Source of the DNA: JAKFEW01 sp036675505
GTDB lineage: Bacteria; Cyanobacteriota; Sericytochromatia; S15B-MN24; JAQBPE01
Direction of reading: 5' to 3'
Assembly: GCA_036675505.1 (NCBI GenBank)
Contig: JAKFEW010000141.1
Span: forward strand, 124,001 to 188,000
Length of the DNA: 64,000 nt
Both the position numbers and the translations under genes were made by a program. This document shows positions 42,309-51,414 of the stretch, piece by piece. The notes beneath the pieces were generated by a model, which ran no database searches, had not been told where the DNA came from, and worked only from the letters and a program-made list of their open reading frames with translations. Positions within the stretch are counted from its first letter, which is position 1. Each line of letters starts with the position of its first letter.

Positions 42309-43790
42309 ATGATCCGCCGCATCGAGGTCGCGGAGGGCTACACGCTCGCCGATTACGCCCTCCACGCCTGGCTGGGCGAGGCCGTCGGCGCGCTGCGCGC
42401 GGCGGCCAGCGCCGCGGCGCCGCGGCTCGCGGGCCGCACGGTCTGGATCGTGAGCGCGACGGCCCGGGGCGGCGGCGTCGCCGAGATGCTGCCCCGCATC
42501 GTCGCGCTGCTGCGCCAGGTCGGCGTGCACGCCGAGTGGCGCGTGATCGACGCGCCGGACCCGCGCTTCTTTCCGCTCACGAAACGCATCCATAACTTGA
42601 TTCACAGTGCCGAGGAGCCGCTGCCCGACGAGGGCGATCGCGCGCTCTACGAGGCTTGCAGCCAGGCGCTCGCGGCCGAGCTGCGGCAGCTGGTCCGCGC
42701 GGGCGACCTGCTGGTGGTCCACGATCCCCAGCCGCTCGCGGCAGGCGCCCTCGTGGCGCGCGAGGCGGGCATCCGGGCGGTCTGGCGCTGCCACATCGGC
42801 TTCGACCAGGCGACCCCGGGCACGCGCGCGGCCTGGGCGTTCCTCGCGCCGTGGGCGACGGCCTACGACCGCGCGGTCTTCTCGCTGCCGGCATACGTCC
42901 CGGCGTTCCTGGCCGATCGCGCGATCATCGTTCCCCCGGCGATCGATCCGCTCAGCCACAAGAACCGCGAGATGTCGGTGCCCAAGCTTACAGGCGTCCT
43001 GCGCGCGGCGGGGCTGGTGGTGGGCGACCACCCGCAGCTCATGGCGCCGTTCGCCCGCCAGGTGGAGCGGCTCACGGCCGGCGGCGGTTACACCGCCGCC
43101 GGCCTCGACGCGCTCGGCGTGCTCTTCCGCCCGCTGGTGGTGCAGGTCTCCCGCTGGGATGCCCTCAAGGGCTTCGCGCCGCTGATGGCCGGCTTCGCCC
43201 GCCTCAAGACCGAGCGCCTCGCGTCCGTGGAGGTGCCCTGGCGGCGCGCGATGCTGGGCGCCACCCGCCTCGTGCTCGCCGGCCCGGACCCGACCGGGGT
43301 GCAGGACGACCCTGAGGCCGCCGCCGTGCTGGCCGACCTCGCCGCGCGCTGGCAGGCGCTACCCGATTCGGTGCGCGACGACGTGGCCATCTTGCGCCTA
43401 CCGATGGCCTCGATCCGCGAGAACGCGCGCATCGTGAACGCGCTGCAACGCTGCGCGACGATCGTGGCCCAGAACTCGATCGCCGAGGGCTTCGGCCTCA
43501 CGGTGGCCGAGGCGATGTGGAAGGCGCGCGCGACGATGGTCGGGCCGGCCGCCGGCCCGCGGGCGCAGGTGCGCGACGGCGTGGATGGGCGCATCGTGGA
43601 CGACGCGACGGATCCGGGGGCGATCGCCGCGTTGCTCGAGGAGATGTTGACGACGCCCAAGCAGCGCGAGGTGTGGGGCACGAATGCGCGCGCGCGGGTG
43701 GCGGGCAGCTTCAACATCCTGCGCAAGACGGCCCGCTGGCTCGAGATCCTGGCCGGACTCGCCGATTCACCCGCGCGGGGGAAGGGCTAA
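42309..43790 (+). CDS. GT4 glycosyltransferase, trehalose synthase (TreT)-like
   Basis: The 493-residue enzyme has the GT-B double Rossmann layout. The N-terminal domain contains GRTVWIVSATARGGGVAEML, with the conserved substrate loop T-A-x-x-G-G-G-V-A-E-M-L of TreT. The C-terminal domain has VQVSRWDALKGF, LVLAGPDP and the nucleotide-binding NSIAEGFGLTVAEAMWK. TreT makes trehalose from a nucleotide-sugar and glucose reversibly; the match fits that family but glucosylglycerate or other synthases are possible. AGGAGG precedes the ATG. The 3' end overlaps the convergent PAP2 gene by 24 bp. Confidence 0.85.
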   Translation: MIRRIEVAEGYTLADYALHAWLGEAVGALRAAASAAAPRLAGRTVWIVSATARGGGVAEMLPRIVALLRQVGVHAEWRVIDAPDPRFFPLTKRIHNLIHSAEEPLPDEGDRALYEACSQALAAELRQLVRAGDLLVVHDPQPLAAGALVAREAGIRAVWRCHIGFDQATPGTRAAWAFLAPWATAYDRAVFSLPAYVPAFLADRAIIVPPAIDPLSHKNREMSVPKLTGVLRAAGLVVGDHPQLMAPFARQVERLTAGGGYTAAGLDALGVLFRPLVVQVSRWDALKGFAPLMAGFARLKTERLASVEVPWRRAMLGATRLVLAGPDPTGVQDDPEAAAVLADLAARWQALPDSVRDDVAILRLPMASIRENARIVNALQRCATIVAQNSIAEGFGLTVAEAMWKARATMVGPAAGPRAQVRDGVDGRIVDDATDPGAIAALLEEMLTTPKQREVWGTNARARVAGSFNILRKTARWLEILAGLADSPARGKG

Positions 43791-44411
43791 ATCGTGGCGC
43801 CAGCGGAGGCAGTACGCGACCCAGGCCGCGCCGACGAGCCCGCCCGCCACGACGTCGCTCAGCCAGTGCACGCCGAGGAACAGCCGGCTCCACATCACGG
43901 CGACCGGCACGGCGAAGAGCGGGAGCGCCGACCAGCGCAGCGCGCCGCGGGCGCCCAGGAGCAGCGCGGCCGGGTAGCCATAGGCGCAGACGGCGACGAG
44001 CGAGTGGCCGCTCGGGAAGCTCGTGCCCAGCGCGCCGATCATGGCCGGCAGCCCCGTCGGACGCGGCACGGCGAAGGTGTACTTGAAGAGCACCGTGAGG
44101 GCGATGCCGCCGAGCAGGCAGAGCACGAGGCCGGCGGCGTCGACAGGTCGGCGCAGCAGGAGCAGGATCCCGGCGGTGGCCGTCACGCTGGCGATCGCGC
44201 CGATGCGGCCACCCAGGTAGGTGAAGGCGTAGGCCCAGGTCTCGAGGCCGGGCCAGGCGGCACCATGGATCGTGCGCGCTACGACCTGGTCGAGGCCGGC
44301 CGTGGCGCCCGTGAGCACGGCGACGGCGAGCATCCCGGCCATCAAGGCCGGCAGGAGAATCGAGCTGACGGGAGGCTGCATGGGCATCGGGGGCGGGGCG
44401 AGCGCGTTCAT
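43767..44411 (-). CDS. PAP2-family membrane phosphatase
   Basis: The 214-residue protein has five or six transmembrane segments and the three PAP2 motifs: KYTFAVPRP (K-x6-RP), FPSGHS (PSGH) and SRLFLGVHWLSDVVAG (SR-x5-H-x3-D). These residues form the lipid-phosphate or undecaprenyl-pyrophosphate phosphatase active site facing the periplasm. Its ATG overlaps the stop of the subtilisin lipoprotein gene (ATGA), so the two are co-translated. The substrate is not known. Confidence 0.9.
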   Translation of the reverse strand: MNALAPPPMPMQPPVSSILLPALMAGMLAVAVLTGATAGLDQVVARTIHGAAWPGLETWAYAFTYLGGRIGAIASVTATAGILLLLRRPVDAAGLVLCLLGGIALTVLFKYTFAVPRPTGLPAMIGALGTSFPSGHSLVAVCAYGYPAALLLGARGALRWSALPLFAVPVAVMWSRLFLGVHWLSDVVAGGLVGAAWVAYCLRWRHDLALPPRG

Positions 44412-45553
44412 TGTACCCCGGCGCCCGCGACCGCGCGCCGGGCGTTGAGCCGCCCATGCCCGTAGACCGGATCTTCGCCCGGCGCGCCGAGGTCGTCGGC
44501 CGTCGCGATCAGGCGCGCGCGGACCTGGTCCGCGGTCCAGCTCGGGAAGGCGCTCATGACCAGCGCCGCGACCCCCGCCACATGGGGCGCCGCCAGCGAG
44601 GTGCCCCCGCCGCCACCCCAGCCGCCGCCGGGCACCGCCGTACGGATGTCGCGCCCCGGCGCGACCAGGCCGACGTGCCAGCCGTGGCTCGAGCCGGCGT
44701 CGAGGGCATCGTCAGGGTCGGTCGCCCCCACCGCCAGCGTCCCGGGCGTGCCCGCCGGGTAGCTCGGCGCTTCGCCGCCGCCGTTGCCGGCCGCCGCGAT
44801 CACCAGGGCGCCGCGCGCGCGGGCGTAAGCGACGGCGTCCTGCAGCGCCCGCGAGGGCGTTGGCCCGGCCATGCTGATGTTCAGGATGCGCGCGCCGGCA
44901 TCCGTCGCATGGACGATGCCGCGCGCCAGCACCTTGGTCGAGGAGAGGCCGCTGTCGCCCGTGATCCGGATCGGCAGCAGCCGCACGCCCGGCGCGACGC
45001 CCACGCCGGTGCCCGCGAGCACCGAGGCCACCTCGGTGCCGTGGCCGTGGGCGTCGCGCTGGCCGTTCACGCCCGCATTGACGTCGCGGCCGGGCGCCAG
45101 GCGGCCCTTGAAGGCCGGGTGCGACTCGTCGACGCCGGTGTCGAGCACGGCCACCAGCACCTCGCGGGCGCCACGCGTGACCACCCAGGCCGCCGCGGCC
45201 TCGATGCGAATCAGGTTCCAGCCCGCGCCGGCGGGCGCCTGTGCGCCCGTGTCGCCCGGCCGGAGCGCGCTCACGACCTCGGCGTAGGCGACCGACGGAT
45301 CGGCGCTCAGCCACGCCGCGGTGCGCGCGGGGTCATGGCAGCTGATCACGGTGATGCCGAGCGCGTCGATCCGCCCGCTCGTGCGGGCGCCGAGCGCCGG
45401 GTCGAGCCGGCCGAGGGCCGCCTGGCGCGCCGTCGCGTCGGCCCAGCGCACCAGCAGTTCGCCGGGCGGCAGGTTCGCCGCCGAAGGCACGGCACCGCAG
45501 GCGCTCGCGGCGAGCGCGGCGGTGACGATCAGGCGGGAAGTGCGGACGGGCAT
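44408..45553 (-). CDS. Subtilisin-family (S8) serine protease lipoprotein
   Basis: The 381-residue protein has a lipoprotein signal peptide (AALAASACGAV), then a short inhibitor-like prodomain (residues about 25-95) and a subtilisin catalytic domain with all three triad motifs: VAVLDTGVDESH (Asp), DAHGHGTEVASVLAG (His) and GGTSLAAPHVAGVAALV (Ser). The oxyanion segment VIAAAGNGGGE is present. It should be an active protease tethered to the outer face of a membrane. It is the first gene of an operon with PAP2. It is divergent from the multicopper oxidase gene, 97 bp away. Confidence 0.93.
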   Translation of the reverse strand: MPVRTSRLIVTAALAASACGAVPSAANLPPGELLVRWADATARQAALGRLDPALGARTSGRIDALGITVISCHDPARTAAWLSADPSVAYAEVVSALRPGDTGAQAPAGAGWNLIRIEAAAAWVVTRGAREVLVAVLDTGVDESHPAFKGRLAPGRDVNAGVNGQRDAHGHGTEVASVLAGTGVGVAPGVRLLPIRITGDSGLSSTKVLARGIVHATDAGARILNISMAGPTPSRALQDAVAYARARGALVIAAAGNGGGEAPSYPAGTPGTLAVGATDPDDALDAGSSHGWHVGLVAPGRDIRTAVPGGGWGGGGGTSLAAPHVAGVAALVMSAFPSWTADQVRARLIATADDLGAPGEDPVYGHGRLNARRAVAGAGVQ

Positions 45554-45650
45554 CGGGGACCTCTGCTTCCAGGGTAGCCCGCGGCCACAGGGCGCACGAC
45601 CGGAACATATACGGAGACGCCGTGGCGCGGCGGATGGTAAGCTGAAGACC

Positions 45651-47183
45651 GTGACCCCGACCGCCCGCGCCCTTTTGCCCACCCTCGCCGTCGCGCTCGG
45701 CGTGCTCGGCTGTATGGCGCCCTTGGCCCCGCCAGCCGCCGCGCCCGTGGCTCCGCCAGCCGCCGCTCCCAGCGCGCCGCCCGCGGCCACCTTCGGCGCC
45801 CCGCCGCATGTCGTGCCGGCCTTCACGGAGCCCGCGTCGCTCACCGACCTCGAGCGGCCCGCCGGTCACGTCACGGTGGACCTGCGGGCGGCGCCGCACG
45901 CGCTGGCGCTGGTGCCGGGCAAGGCGACCGCCGGCTACGCTTACAACGGATCCTTCCCGGGCCCCACGCTCGAGCTGACCGAGGGCGACGAGGTCTTCGT
46001 GCGCTTCCGCAACGATCTGCCTGAGCCCACCAACGTCCACTGGCACGGGCTGCCGGTGCCGCCCGCCCAGGACGGCCTGCCCGAGGACCTCGTCGCGCCC
46101 GGCGCGACGCGCAACTACGTGTTCAAGGTGCCGACCGGCTCGGCGGGCACCTACTGGTACCATCCGCACCCCCACGGCAAGACGGTCGCGCAGGTGGGGC
46201 GCGGCCTGGTCGGCGCCATCCGCGTGCGACCCGCCGTGGATCCGTTGGCCGGCGTGCCCGAGCACCTGGTCGTGCTGACGGACCACAAGCTGGACGCAGC
46301 TGGGCAGTTCGCCCCGCTCACCAACATGGATCGCGCCGACGGCCTCGAGGGCAGCACGGTGCTGGTGAACGGCCAGGTTCATCCGCTGTTGGCCGTGCGG
46401 CCCGGCGAGCTCCACCGGCTGCGGCTGGTCAACGCCTCGGCCTCGCGCCAGTACCTCTTCCACGTGCAAGGCCACCGGCTCTGGCAGGTCGGGACCGACG
46501 GCGGGCTCTTCGAGACGCCGGTCGAGACCACCGCCGTGCCGCTCGCGCCCGGCGAGCGCGCCGAGGTCCTCGTGCGCATGACCGCGGCGCCCCTCGCCTC
46601 CGCGGTGGTCGAGTCGCTGCCGATCGATCGCGGCGCGATGACCGTGGCGGTGGCGGATCCGGACACTCCCGCCGCGTCGCCTGCCGTGGACGGGCACGGT
46701 CATACGCATGGCGCGGCCTTTCCGCTCTTCGCGCTGGGCTACGGCGACACGGCCGTGGAGACGCGTCCGGCGCTGCCGGCCAGGCTGCGCGCGGTGCCCC
46801 CGATCGATCTCGCCGGGGCCATGGCGCGCACGCTCACGCTGACCGAGAACATGCTCACGCTGGATTTCCGGATCGACGGCAAGGTCTACGATCACCACCG
46901 CGTGGACATCCGCACGCGGCGCGGCGCGACGGAGGTCTGGACGATCGCCAACGACGCCGACATGGCCCACCCGTTCCACCTGCACGGCCTGCAGTTCCAG
47001 GTGCTCGACCGCGACGGCGTGCCCGAGCCGCAGCGCGCCTGGAAGGACACGGTGAACGTGCCGGCCCGCGCGCGGGTGCGCTTCGCCGTGAAGTTCGACG
47101 TCGAGCCGGGCCGACGCGTCTACCATTGCCACATCCTGAACCACGAGGAGCTCGGGATGATGGGCACCCTGGTGGTCGAGTGA
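45651..47183 (+). CDS. Multicopper oxidase (CueO/laccase-like)
   Basis: The 510-residue protein has three cupredoxin domains and four Cu-ligand motifs: NVHWHGL, WYHPHPHG, HPFHLHGLQ and YHCHILNHEELGMM, the last with Cys, His and Met of the type-1 site. The signal region (LAVALGVLGCMAP) ends in a lipobox-like Cys. A His-rich stretch (DGHGHTHGAA) near residue 350 recalls the Met/His-rich copper-binding insert of CueO. It probably oxidises Cu(I) or phenols outside the cytoplasm using O2. The GTG start has only a weak GAAGA site. With the DUF305 and CopZ-like genes it suggests copper tolerance, although the three are spread over 8 kb. Confidence 0.92.
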   Translation: MTPTARALLPTLAVALGVLGCMAPLAPPAAAPVAPPAAAPSAPPAATFGAPPHVVPAFTEPASLTDLERPAGHVTVDLRAAPHALALVPGKATAGYAYNGSFPGPTLELTEGDEVFVRFRNDLPEPTNVHWHGLPVPPAQDGLPEDLVAPGATRNYVFKVPTGSAGTYWYHPHPHGKTVAQVGRGLVGAIRVRPAVDPLAGVPEHLVVLTDHKLDAAGQFAPLTNMDRADGLEGSTVLVNGQVHPLLAVRPGELHRLRLVNASASRQYLFHVQGHRLWQVGTDGGLFETPVETTAVPLAPGERAEVLVRMTAAPLASAVVESLPIDRGAMTVAVADPDTPAASPAVDGHGHTHGAAFPLFALGYGDTAVETRPALPARLRAVPPIDLAGAMARTLTLTENMLTLDFRIDGKVYDHHRVDIRTRRGATEVWTIANDADMAHPFHLHGLQFQVLDRDGVPEPQRAWKDTVNVPARARVRFAVKFDVEPGRRVYHCHILNHEELGMMGTLVVE

Positions 47184-47198
47184 CCCCGTGGGGTGACG

Positions 47199-47786
47199 TT
47201 ACTTCACGTCCACGGCGAAGTACGCGTGGTCCGCGCCGCCCGCGGCCTTGATCATCACCGTCACCAGCCAGATCCCGGCCATCGGCCAGGCCACCGGCTC
47301 GAGCACGTAAGCACCGCCGTCGCGCGTCGCCGCGAGCCCGTTCGGGTCGAACCCGTGCCCGCCGCCCATCTCGACGTGCAGCAGCACGAAGCGCACGTCG
47401 GCGTCGACGACCAGGCTCTGGCCACCTGACGACGCCCGCACGGTCGCGCGCAGGCTGCCGGTCGGGTTGGTGGAGTCCGGCCGGCCGGCGGGGCTCAGGA
47501 GCGAGACGCGGTAGCCCCCGCCGACGCTCACGACGTCCGTCGGCCGGCTGACGAGATCGGTGGCCGGCACGCAGATGCCGCTGCCGCCAGGCGCGAAGCC
47601 GGTCTTCACCACCGTGGGCTTGCCCGCCGCGTCCAGGACGACCGCCGGCGCGACGCATGCGCCGCTGCCGGGCGAGGCGCCCGCCACGGGCGGCGGCGGG
47701 GTGATCACGGCGCCCGGCGTGGCGGGCGTGCCCTGGCACGCCGCGATCAGCAAGGGGACGAGGACGACGAAGCGGGAACGGGGCAT
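47199..47786 (-). CDS. Lipoprotein with FixH/YtkA-like beta domain
   Basis: The 195-residue lipoprotein (LLIAACQGT) has a Pro-rich spacer and a beta-rich domain. Its end, VAWPMAGIWLVTVMIKAAGG then ADHAYFAVDVK, resembles YtkA/FixH-type domains, which hold W-x-V-x-V strands and sit in copper or cytochrome-oxidase contexts. The domain assignment is weak. It is convergent with the multicopper oxidase gene, 15 bp apart. Confidence 0.65.
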   Translation of the reverse strand: MPRSRFVVLVPLLIAACQGTPATPGAVITPPPPVAGASPGSGACVAPAVVLDAAGKPTVVKTGFAPGGSGICVPATDLVSRPTDVVSVGGGYRVSLLSPAGRPDSTNPTGSLRATVRASSGGQSLVVDADVRFVLLHVEMGGGHGFDPNGLAATRDGGAYVLEPVAWPMAGIWLVTVMIKAAGGADHAYFAVDVK

Positions 47787-47912
47787 CGGGGTTCCTCCTG
47801 GCGGGCTTCCGCCATGATCGCCTGCCTGGCCCGGACGTCAAGCCTTTCGCGGCCGCGCGCGGCAAGCAGGTAAGATGGGGGGCGAGCAGACCCATCGCCC
47901 CCCGGAGAGTGC

Positions 47913-49544
47913 ATGTCCACCGCCGCCGACGCCCAGCCCGTCTCGCCCGCCGTCCGGCCGGGGCTGGTCATGTTCGGCGTCTTCCTCGCCATGTTCCTGG
48001 CTTCCTTGAACCAGACCATGGTCAGCACGGCGATGCCGAGCATCATCGCGACCATGGGCGGCCTGGCCCTCTACAGCTGGGTCTTCACGGCCTACATGCT
48101 CACCTCCACCGTGGCCGTGCCGATCCTGGGCAAGCTGTCGGACCAGTTCGGTCGCCGGCCGATCTTCGTCTTCGGCATCGTCACCTTCCTGGTTGGTGCG
48201 CTGCTCGCCGGCTTCGCGCGCACGATGCCGGAGCTGGTCGCGGTGCGTGCGATCCAGGGCGTCGGCGCGGGCGCGATCATCCCGATCGCCTTCGCGATCG
48301 TCGGCGATCTTTACCCACCAGCCGAGCGGGGCAAGGTGCAGGGCTACATCGGTGCGGCCTTCGGCGTTTCGAGCCTGATCGGGCCGTTCGCCGGCGGCTG
48401 GATCACGGACCACTGGGGCTGGCGCTGGGCCTTCTGGGCCAACGTGCCGGTGGGGCTGTTCGCGCTCGCCTGGGTGCTCGCCACGCTGGCCCCGCCGGCC
48501 CGGGCGCTCGCGACGCCGCGCGTGGACTGGGCCGGCGCCACGCTGCTGGTCGCGGCGCTCACGCCGTTGCTGCTCGTGGCGAGCCTCGGCGGCAAGTACC
48601 TGGCCTGGACCGGCGCGCCGGTGCTCGGCCTGGTGGCCTGCGGGCTGGCCTTCACGGCGTTCTTCTTCCGGGCCGAGCGCCGCGCGGCCGAGCCGATCGT
48701 GCCTTTCGCGCTCTTCGCGAACCGCACCTTCACCGTCACGGCGGTGGCGTCGGCCTTTTCGGGCGTGCTGCTGTTCGGCGAGACGATGTTCCTGCCGCTC
48801 TACGCGCAGGGGGTGCTCGGCATGAGCCCGACCCACGCGGGGCTGCTGCTCACGCCGCTCATGCTCGGCTTGGTGGCCGGCTCGACGCTGAGCGGCCAGC
48901 TGGCCTCGCGGCGCGGCCGGACGCGCGGCCTCGCGGTCGGCGGCCTGGCGATCGCGTTGGTCGGGGCGAGCGGCCTCGCGGCAGCGGCGGCGCTCGGCCT
49001 GGGGGCGATCGCCGTCGCGCTGATCGTGACGGTGCTCGGCGGTGGCCTCGGCGCCACCTTCCCGGCCTTCCTGCTCGCCGTCCAGAGCTCGGTGCCGAGG
49101 AGCCAGCTGGGCTCGGTCACGGCCCTCGTCCAGTTCTTCCGCAGCATCGGCGGCACCTTCGGCGTCGCGGCCCTCGGCGCGGCGCTCACGCTGCATGTGG
49201 ACGCGGGCCTGGCCGCGCGCCTGCCGGACCTCGCCGCGGCCGCCCGGCCGGACCCGCAGGTGTTGTTCGCGCCCGGCGGCGTCGGGGACCTCGCGCCCGG
49301 GATGGTGGAGGCGGCGCGGGCCGCGTTGGCCGAGTCCTTGACGCGCGTGTACGCCTACGGGGCGGTCGTGGCGGTCGCGGCTTTCGTGGCGGCGTTGTGG
49401 CTCGACGACCGGCCGCTGCACGCGGCGCCGATGCCGGCTGCCCAGCAGGCCGGCGAGCTGTTGGCCGCCGAGGAGCTGCTGGTGCCCGGCATGCTGCGGC
49501 CGGAGGACGAGCCGGACCTGCTCGGCGATGAGGCTGAAAGTTAA
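47913..49544 (+). CDS. EmrB/QacA-type MFS drug exporter (DHA2)
   Basis: The 543-residue protein has 14 hydrophobic segments, as in DHA2 drug:H+ antiporters. SLNQTMVSTAMPSIIATMGG in helix 1 is motif D1, GKLSDQFGRRPIF is motif A, RAIQGVGAGAIIPIAFAI is motif B, and GVSSLIGPFAGGWITDHWGW is motif C. A charged C-terminal tail of about 40 residues follows. Family members export drugs, dyes or metabolites; the substrate is unknown. The 3' end is followed after 58 bp by a small exported protein gene on the same strand. Confidence 0.92.
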   Translation: MSTAADAQPVSPAVRPGLVMFGVFLAMFLASLNQTMVSTAMPSIIATMGGLALYSWVFTAYMLTSTVAVPILGKLSDQFGRRPIFVFGIVTFLVGALLAGFARTMPELVAVRAIQGVGAGAIIPIAFAIVGDLYPPAERGKVQGYIGAAFGVSSLIGPFAGGWITDHWGWRWAFWANVPVGLFALAWVLATLAPPARALATPRVDWAGATLLVAALTPLLLVASLGGKYLAWTGAPVLGLVACGLAFTAFFFRAERRAAEPIVPFALFANRTFTVTAVASAFSGVLLFGETMFLPLYAQGVLGMSPTHAGLLLTPLMLGLVAGSTLSGQLASRRGRTRGLAVGGLAIALVGASGLAAAAALGLGAIAVALIVTVLGGGLGATFPAFLLAVQSSVPRSQLGSVTALVQFFRSIGGTFGVAALGAALTLHVDAGLAARLPDLAAAARPDPQVLFAPGGVGDLAPGMVEAARAALAESLTRVYAYGAVVAVAAFVAALWLDDRPLHAAPMPAAQQAGELLAAEELLVPGMLRPEDEPDLLGDEAES

Positions 49545-49602
49545 TCGGACCTTCACCCGGGCTTGGTGCAGGCCGGTCGCCAGGTCGGCGACAAGGGGAG
49601 GT

Positions 49603-49977
49603 ATGCGCCTCGCCTCGTTCGCCTTCCTCGCCCTCATGCTCCTGCCGGTGCCGGCCGGCGCGACCGAGCTCGTGGCCGCGTCCGCGTCCGCGTCCGCGGA
49701 GTATCGCGTGGGGGCGAGGGCTGAGCGCGCGGTGCCGGCGGCGATCGCCGCGCTGGTGCCTGCGCCCCTGCGCCCGCTGCTCGACCGGCGCGGCGCGGGC
49801 CGCCGCCCGAAGCCGGGCGGCACCTCGATGTTCGAGCCGAGCGCCATGGTGCCGCTGGTCGGCGCGCGCGATGCGGTGGAGTTCGGCGTGGGCTTCGGCC
49901 GCGCGGCGTCGAGCCGTGAGCGTGGCGACCGCGAACGGTCCACCGTGGTCGTGGTCTACGTCTCGCTGGGCTTGTAG
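49603..49977 (+). CDS. Small exported protein of unknown function
   Basis: The 124-residue protein starts MRLASFAFLALMLLPVPAGA, a clear signal peptide, after AAGGGGAGG. The mature part is Arg/Ala-rich and ends in two short beta strands (VEFGVGFGRAAS, STVVVVYVSLGL). The alternating hydrophobic end might be part of a small beta structure. No family is recognised. It follows the exporter gene on the same strand and is convergent with the murein hydrolase gene. Confidence 0.65.
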   Translation: MRLASFAFLALMLLPVPAGATELVAASASASAEYRVGARAERAVPAAIAALVPAPLRPLLDRRGAGRRPKPGGTSMFEPSAMVPLVGARDAVEFGVGFGRAASSRERGDRERSTVVVVYVSLGL

Positions 49978-49993
49978 GCCCGCCGAACGGCGC

Positions 49994-51136
49994 TCAGGCG
50001 AGCGCCTCCGCCGCGTTGCCCATGCTCGCCGAGATGTTGGCGACGTACTTCTGCGTCTCGGCGAAGGGCGGCACGCCGCCGTACTTCTGCACGTTGCCGG
50101 GGCCCGCGTTGTAGGCCGCGAGCGCCTTGGTCTGGTCGCCGCCGAACTGCTTGAGCATCTGGCCGAGGTACTTCACGCCGCCCTCGAGGTTCTGCTTGGG
50201 GTCGGACGGGTTCGCCACGCCGAGGCCGCGCGCCGTGTCCGGCATCAGCTGCATCAAGCCCATCGCGCCCACCGGGCTCTTGGCGTCCGGGTTGCCGCCG
50301 GACTCCTGCATCATCACGGCGAGGATCATCTCGACCGATACGCCGTACTTCTCGGCGAGCATCTTGAGGTACTCCTCGTCGATGCCCATGGCACGGAGCT
50401 TCTCGAGCAGGGCCGCGAAATTGCCCGAGGGCACGGCAGAGCCGCCGCCGGGCGCGGCTGTCGAGCCGCCCGCCGCGGGCGCGCTGCTCGCGGCGCCGCC
50501 GCCGGCCGCGCCGCCGGCTGAGCTGCCACCACCCGACGAGCCGCCGCCCGCGGAGCTGCCGAGCGAGAGGCCGGAAGGCGAGCCGCCGCCGCCGACCGAG
50601 TTGGAGCTGCCGGCGAAGCTCTGCCCGGGGCCGCTCGCGGCCGCCGCGACGCTCTCGGAGCCCGCGAGGTAGGCCTCGGCGTCGAGGACCGCGCCGTTGT
50701 TGTAATCGCCCTTGCGCACCTCGAAGTGCAGGTGCGGGCCCGTCGAGTTGCCGGTCGAGCCGACCTTGCCGATCACGTCGCCGGCATTCACGGACGCGCC
50801 GACCTGGGTGTTGATCGCGGAAAGGTGGGCGTACTTCGTGAAGGTGCCGTCCGCGTGCTCGACCACGACCAGGTTGCCGTAGCCGCCGCCGTCGCCGGCG
50901 AAGACGACCTTGCCGTCCTTCACGGACTGGACCGGGGTGCCGCTGGGCACGCCGATGTCGATGCCATGGTGCTCGGTCGAGCCGATGCCGCCGGGGCTCT
51001 CGCGGTGGCCCTGGCCCGACGTGATGTGGTTCCGCCAGTTGGGCACGGGATCGGCGATGCTGGGCCGGGCCGCGCCGCCGGCGGGCGCCTGCCGGTTCTT
51101 GTTGGCGTTGTTGGTGTGCGTGACGCTGTGAGTCAT
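49994..51136 (-). CDS. Fused M23 endopeptidase and SLT lytic transglycosylase
   Basis: The 380-residue protein has an M23/LytM domain in its N-terminal half (GSTEHHGIDIGVPSGTPVQS and STGPHLHFEVRKG supply the H-x3-D and H-x-H zinc ligands). A Gly/Ser/Ala-rich linker of about 80 residues follows, then an SLT domain (SVEMILAVMMQESGGNPDAK with the catalytic Glu, SPVGAMGLMQLMPDTA, AAYNAGPGNVQKYGG). One chain can thus cut both peptide and glycan bonds of murein. No signal peptide is visible: the start at 51136, after GAGGAGG, opens MTHSVTHTNNANKNRQAP. This arrangement is common in phage-derived or phage-like lysins and in proteins exported by other systems. Confidence 0.9.
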   Translation of the reverse strand: MTHSVTHTNNANKNRQAPAGGAARPSIADPVPNWRNHITSGQGHRESPGGIGSTEHHGIDIGVPSGTPVQSVKDGKVVFAGDGGGYGNLVVVEHADGTFTKYAHLSAINTQVGASVNAGDVIGKVGSTGNSTGPHLHFEVRKGDYNNGAVLDAEAYLAGSESVAAAASGPGQSFAGSSNSVGGGGSPSGLSLGSSAGGGSSGGGSSAGGAAGGGAASSAPAAGGSTAAPGGGSAVPSGNFAALLEKLRAMGIDEEYLKMLAEKYGVSVEMILAVMMQESGGNPDAKSPVGAMGLMQLMPDTARGLGVANPSDPKQNLEGGVKYLGQMLKQFGGDQTKALAAYNAGPGNVQKYGGVPPFAETQKYVANISASMGNAAEALA

Positions 51137-51414
51137 CGTGCCTCCTCCTCGTCGGGGCGCCTGGCGCCGCGCGGACGAGCTCCTTACCGGACGGCGACAT
51201 CGTACCCGCGCACGCGACCCGCATGACGCCTGGGACAACGGCCGTTTCTACCTCTCCCGATTCTCCGAGGTGCGTTGTCCAGCGATCGGGCGGCGGGCTT
51301 GCGGTAAGTCTGGGTTAAGTCTGCCGCTGGAACCACGTCGCCGGGCAGGTTACAGGGCTTTCTTTAGCTGGCCTTGGCCAAGCCTTAGGGATTGGGCGGG
51401 TGCGGGCGCAGGCG

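Noticed and set aside
47170..47200. Short ACCCC-GT-GGGGT palindrome as a terminator
   Set aside because: The stem is only five base pairs with no room for a loop and no T-run.
51137..51414. A gene or RNA in the gap between the murein hydrolase and ankyrin genes
   Set aside because: No convincing ORF, promoter or extended hairpin was seen, only a short GC-rich palindrome.
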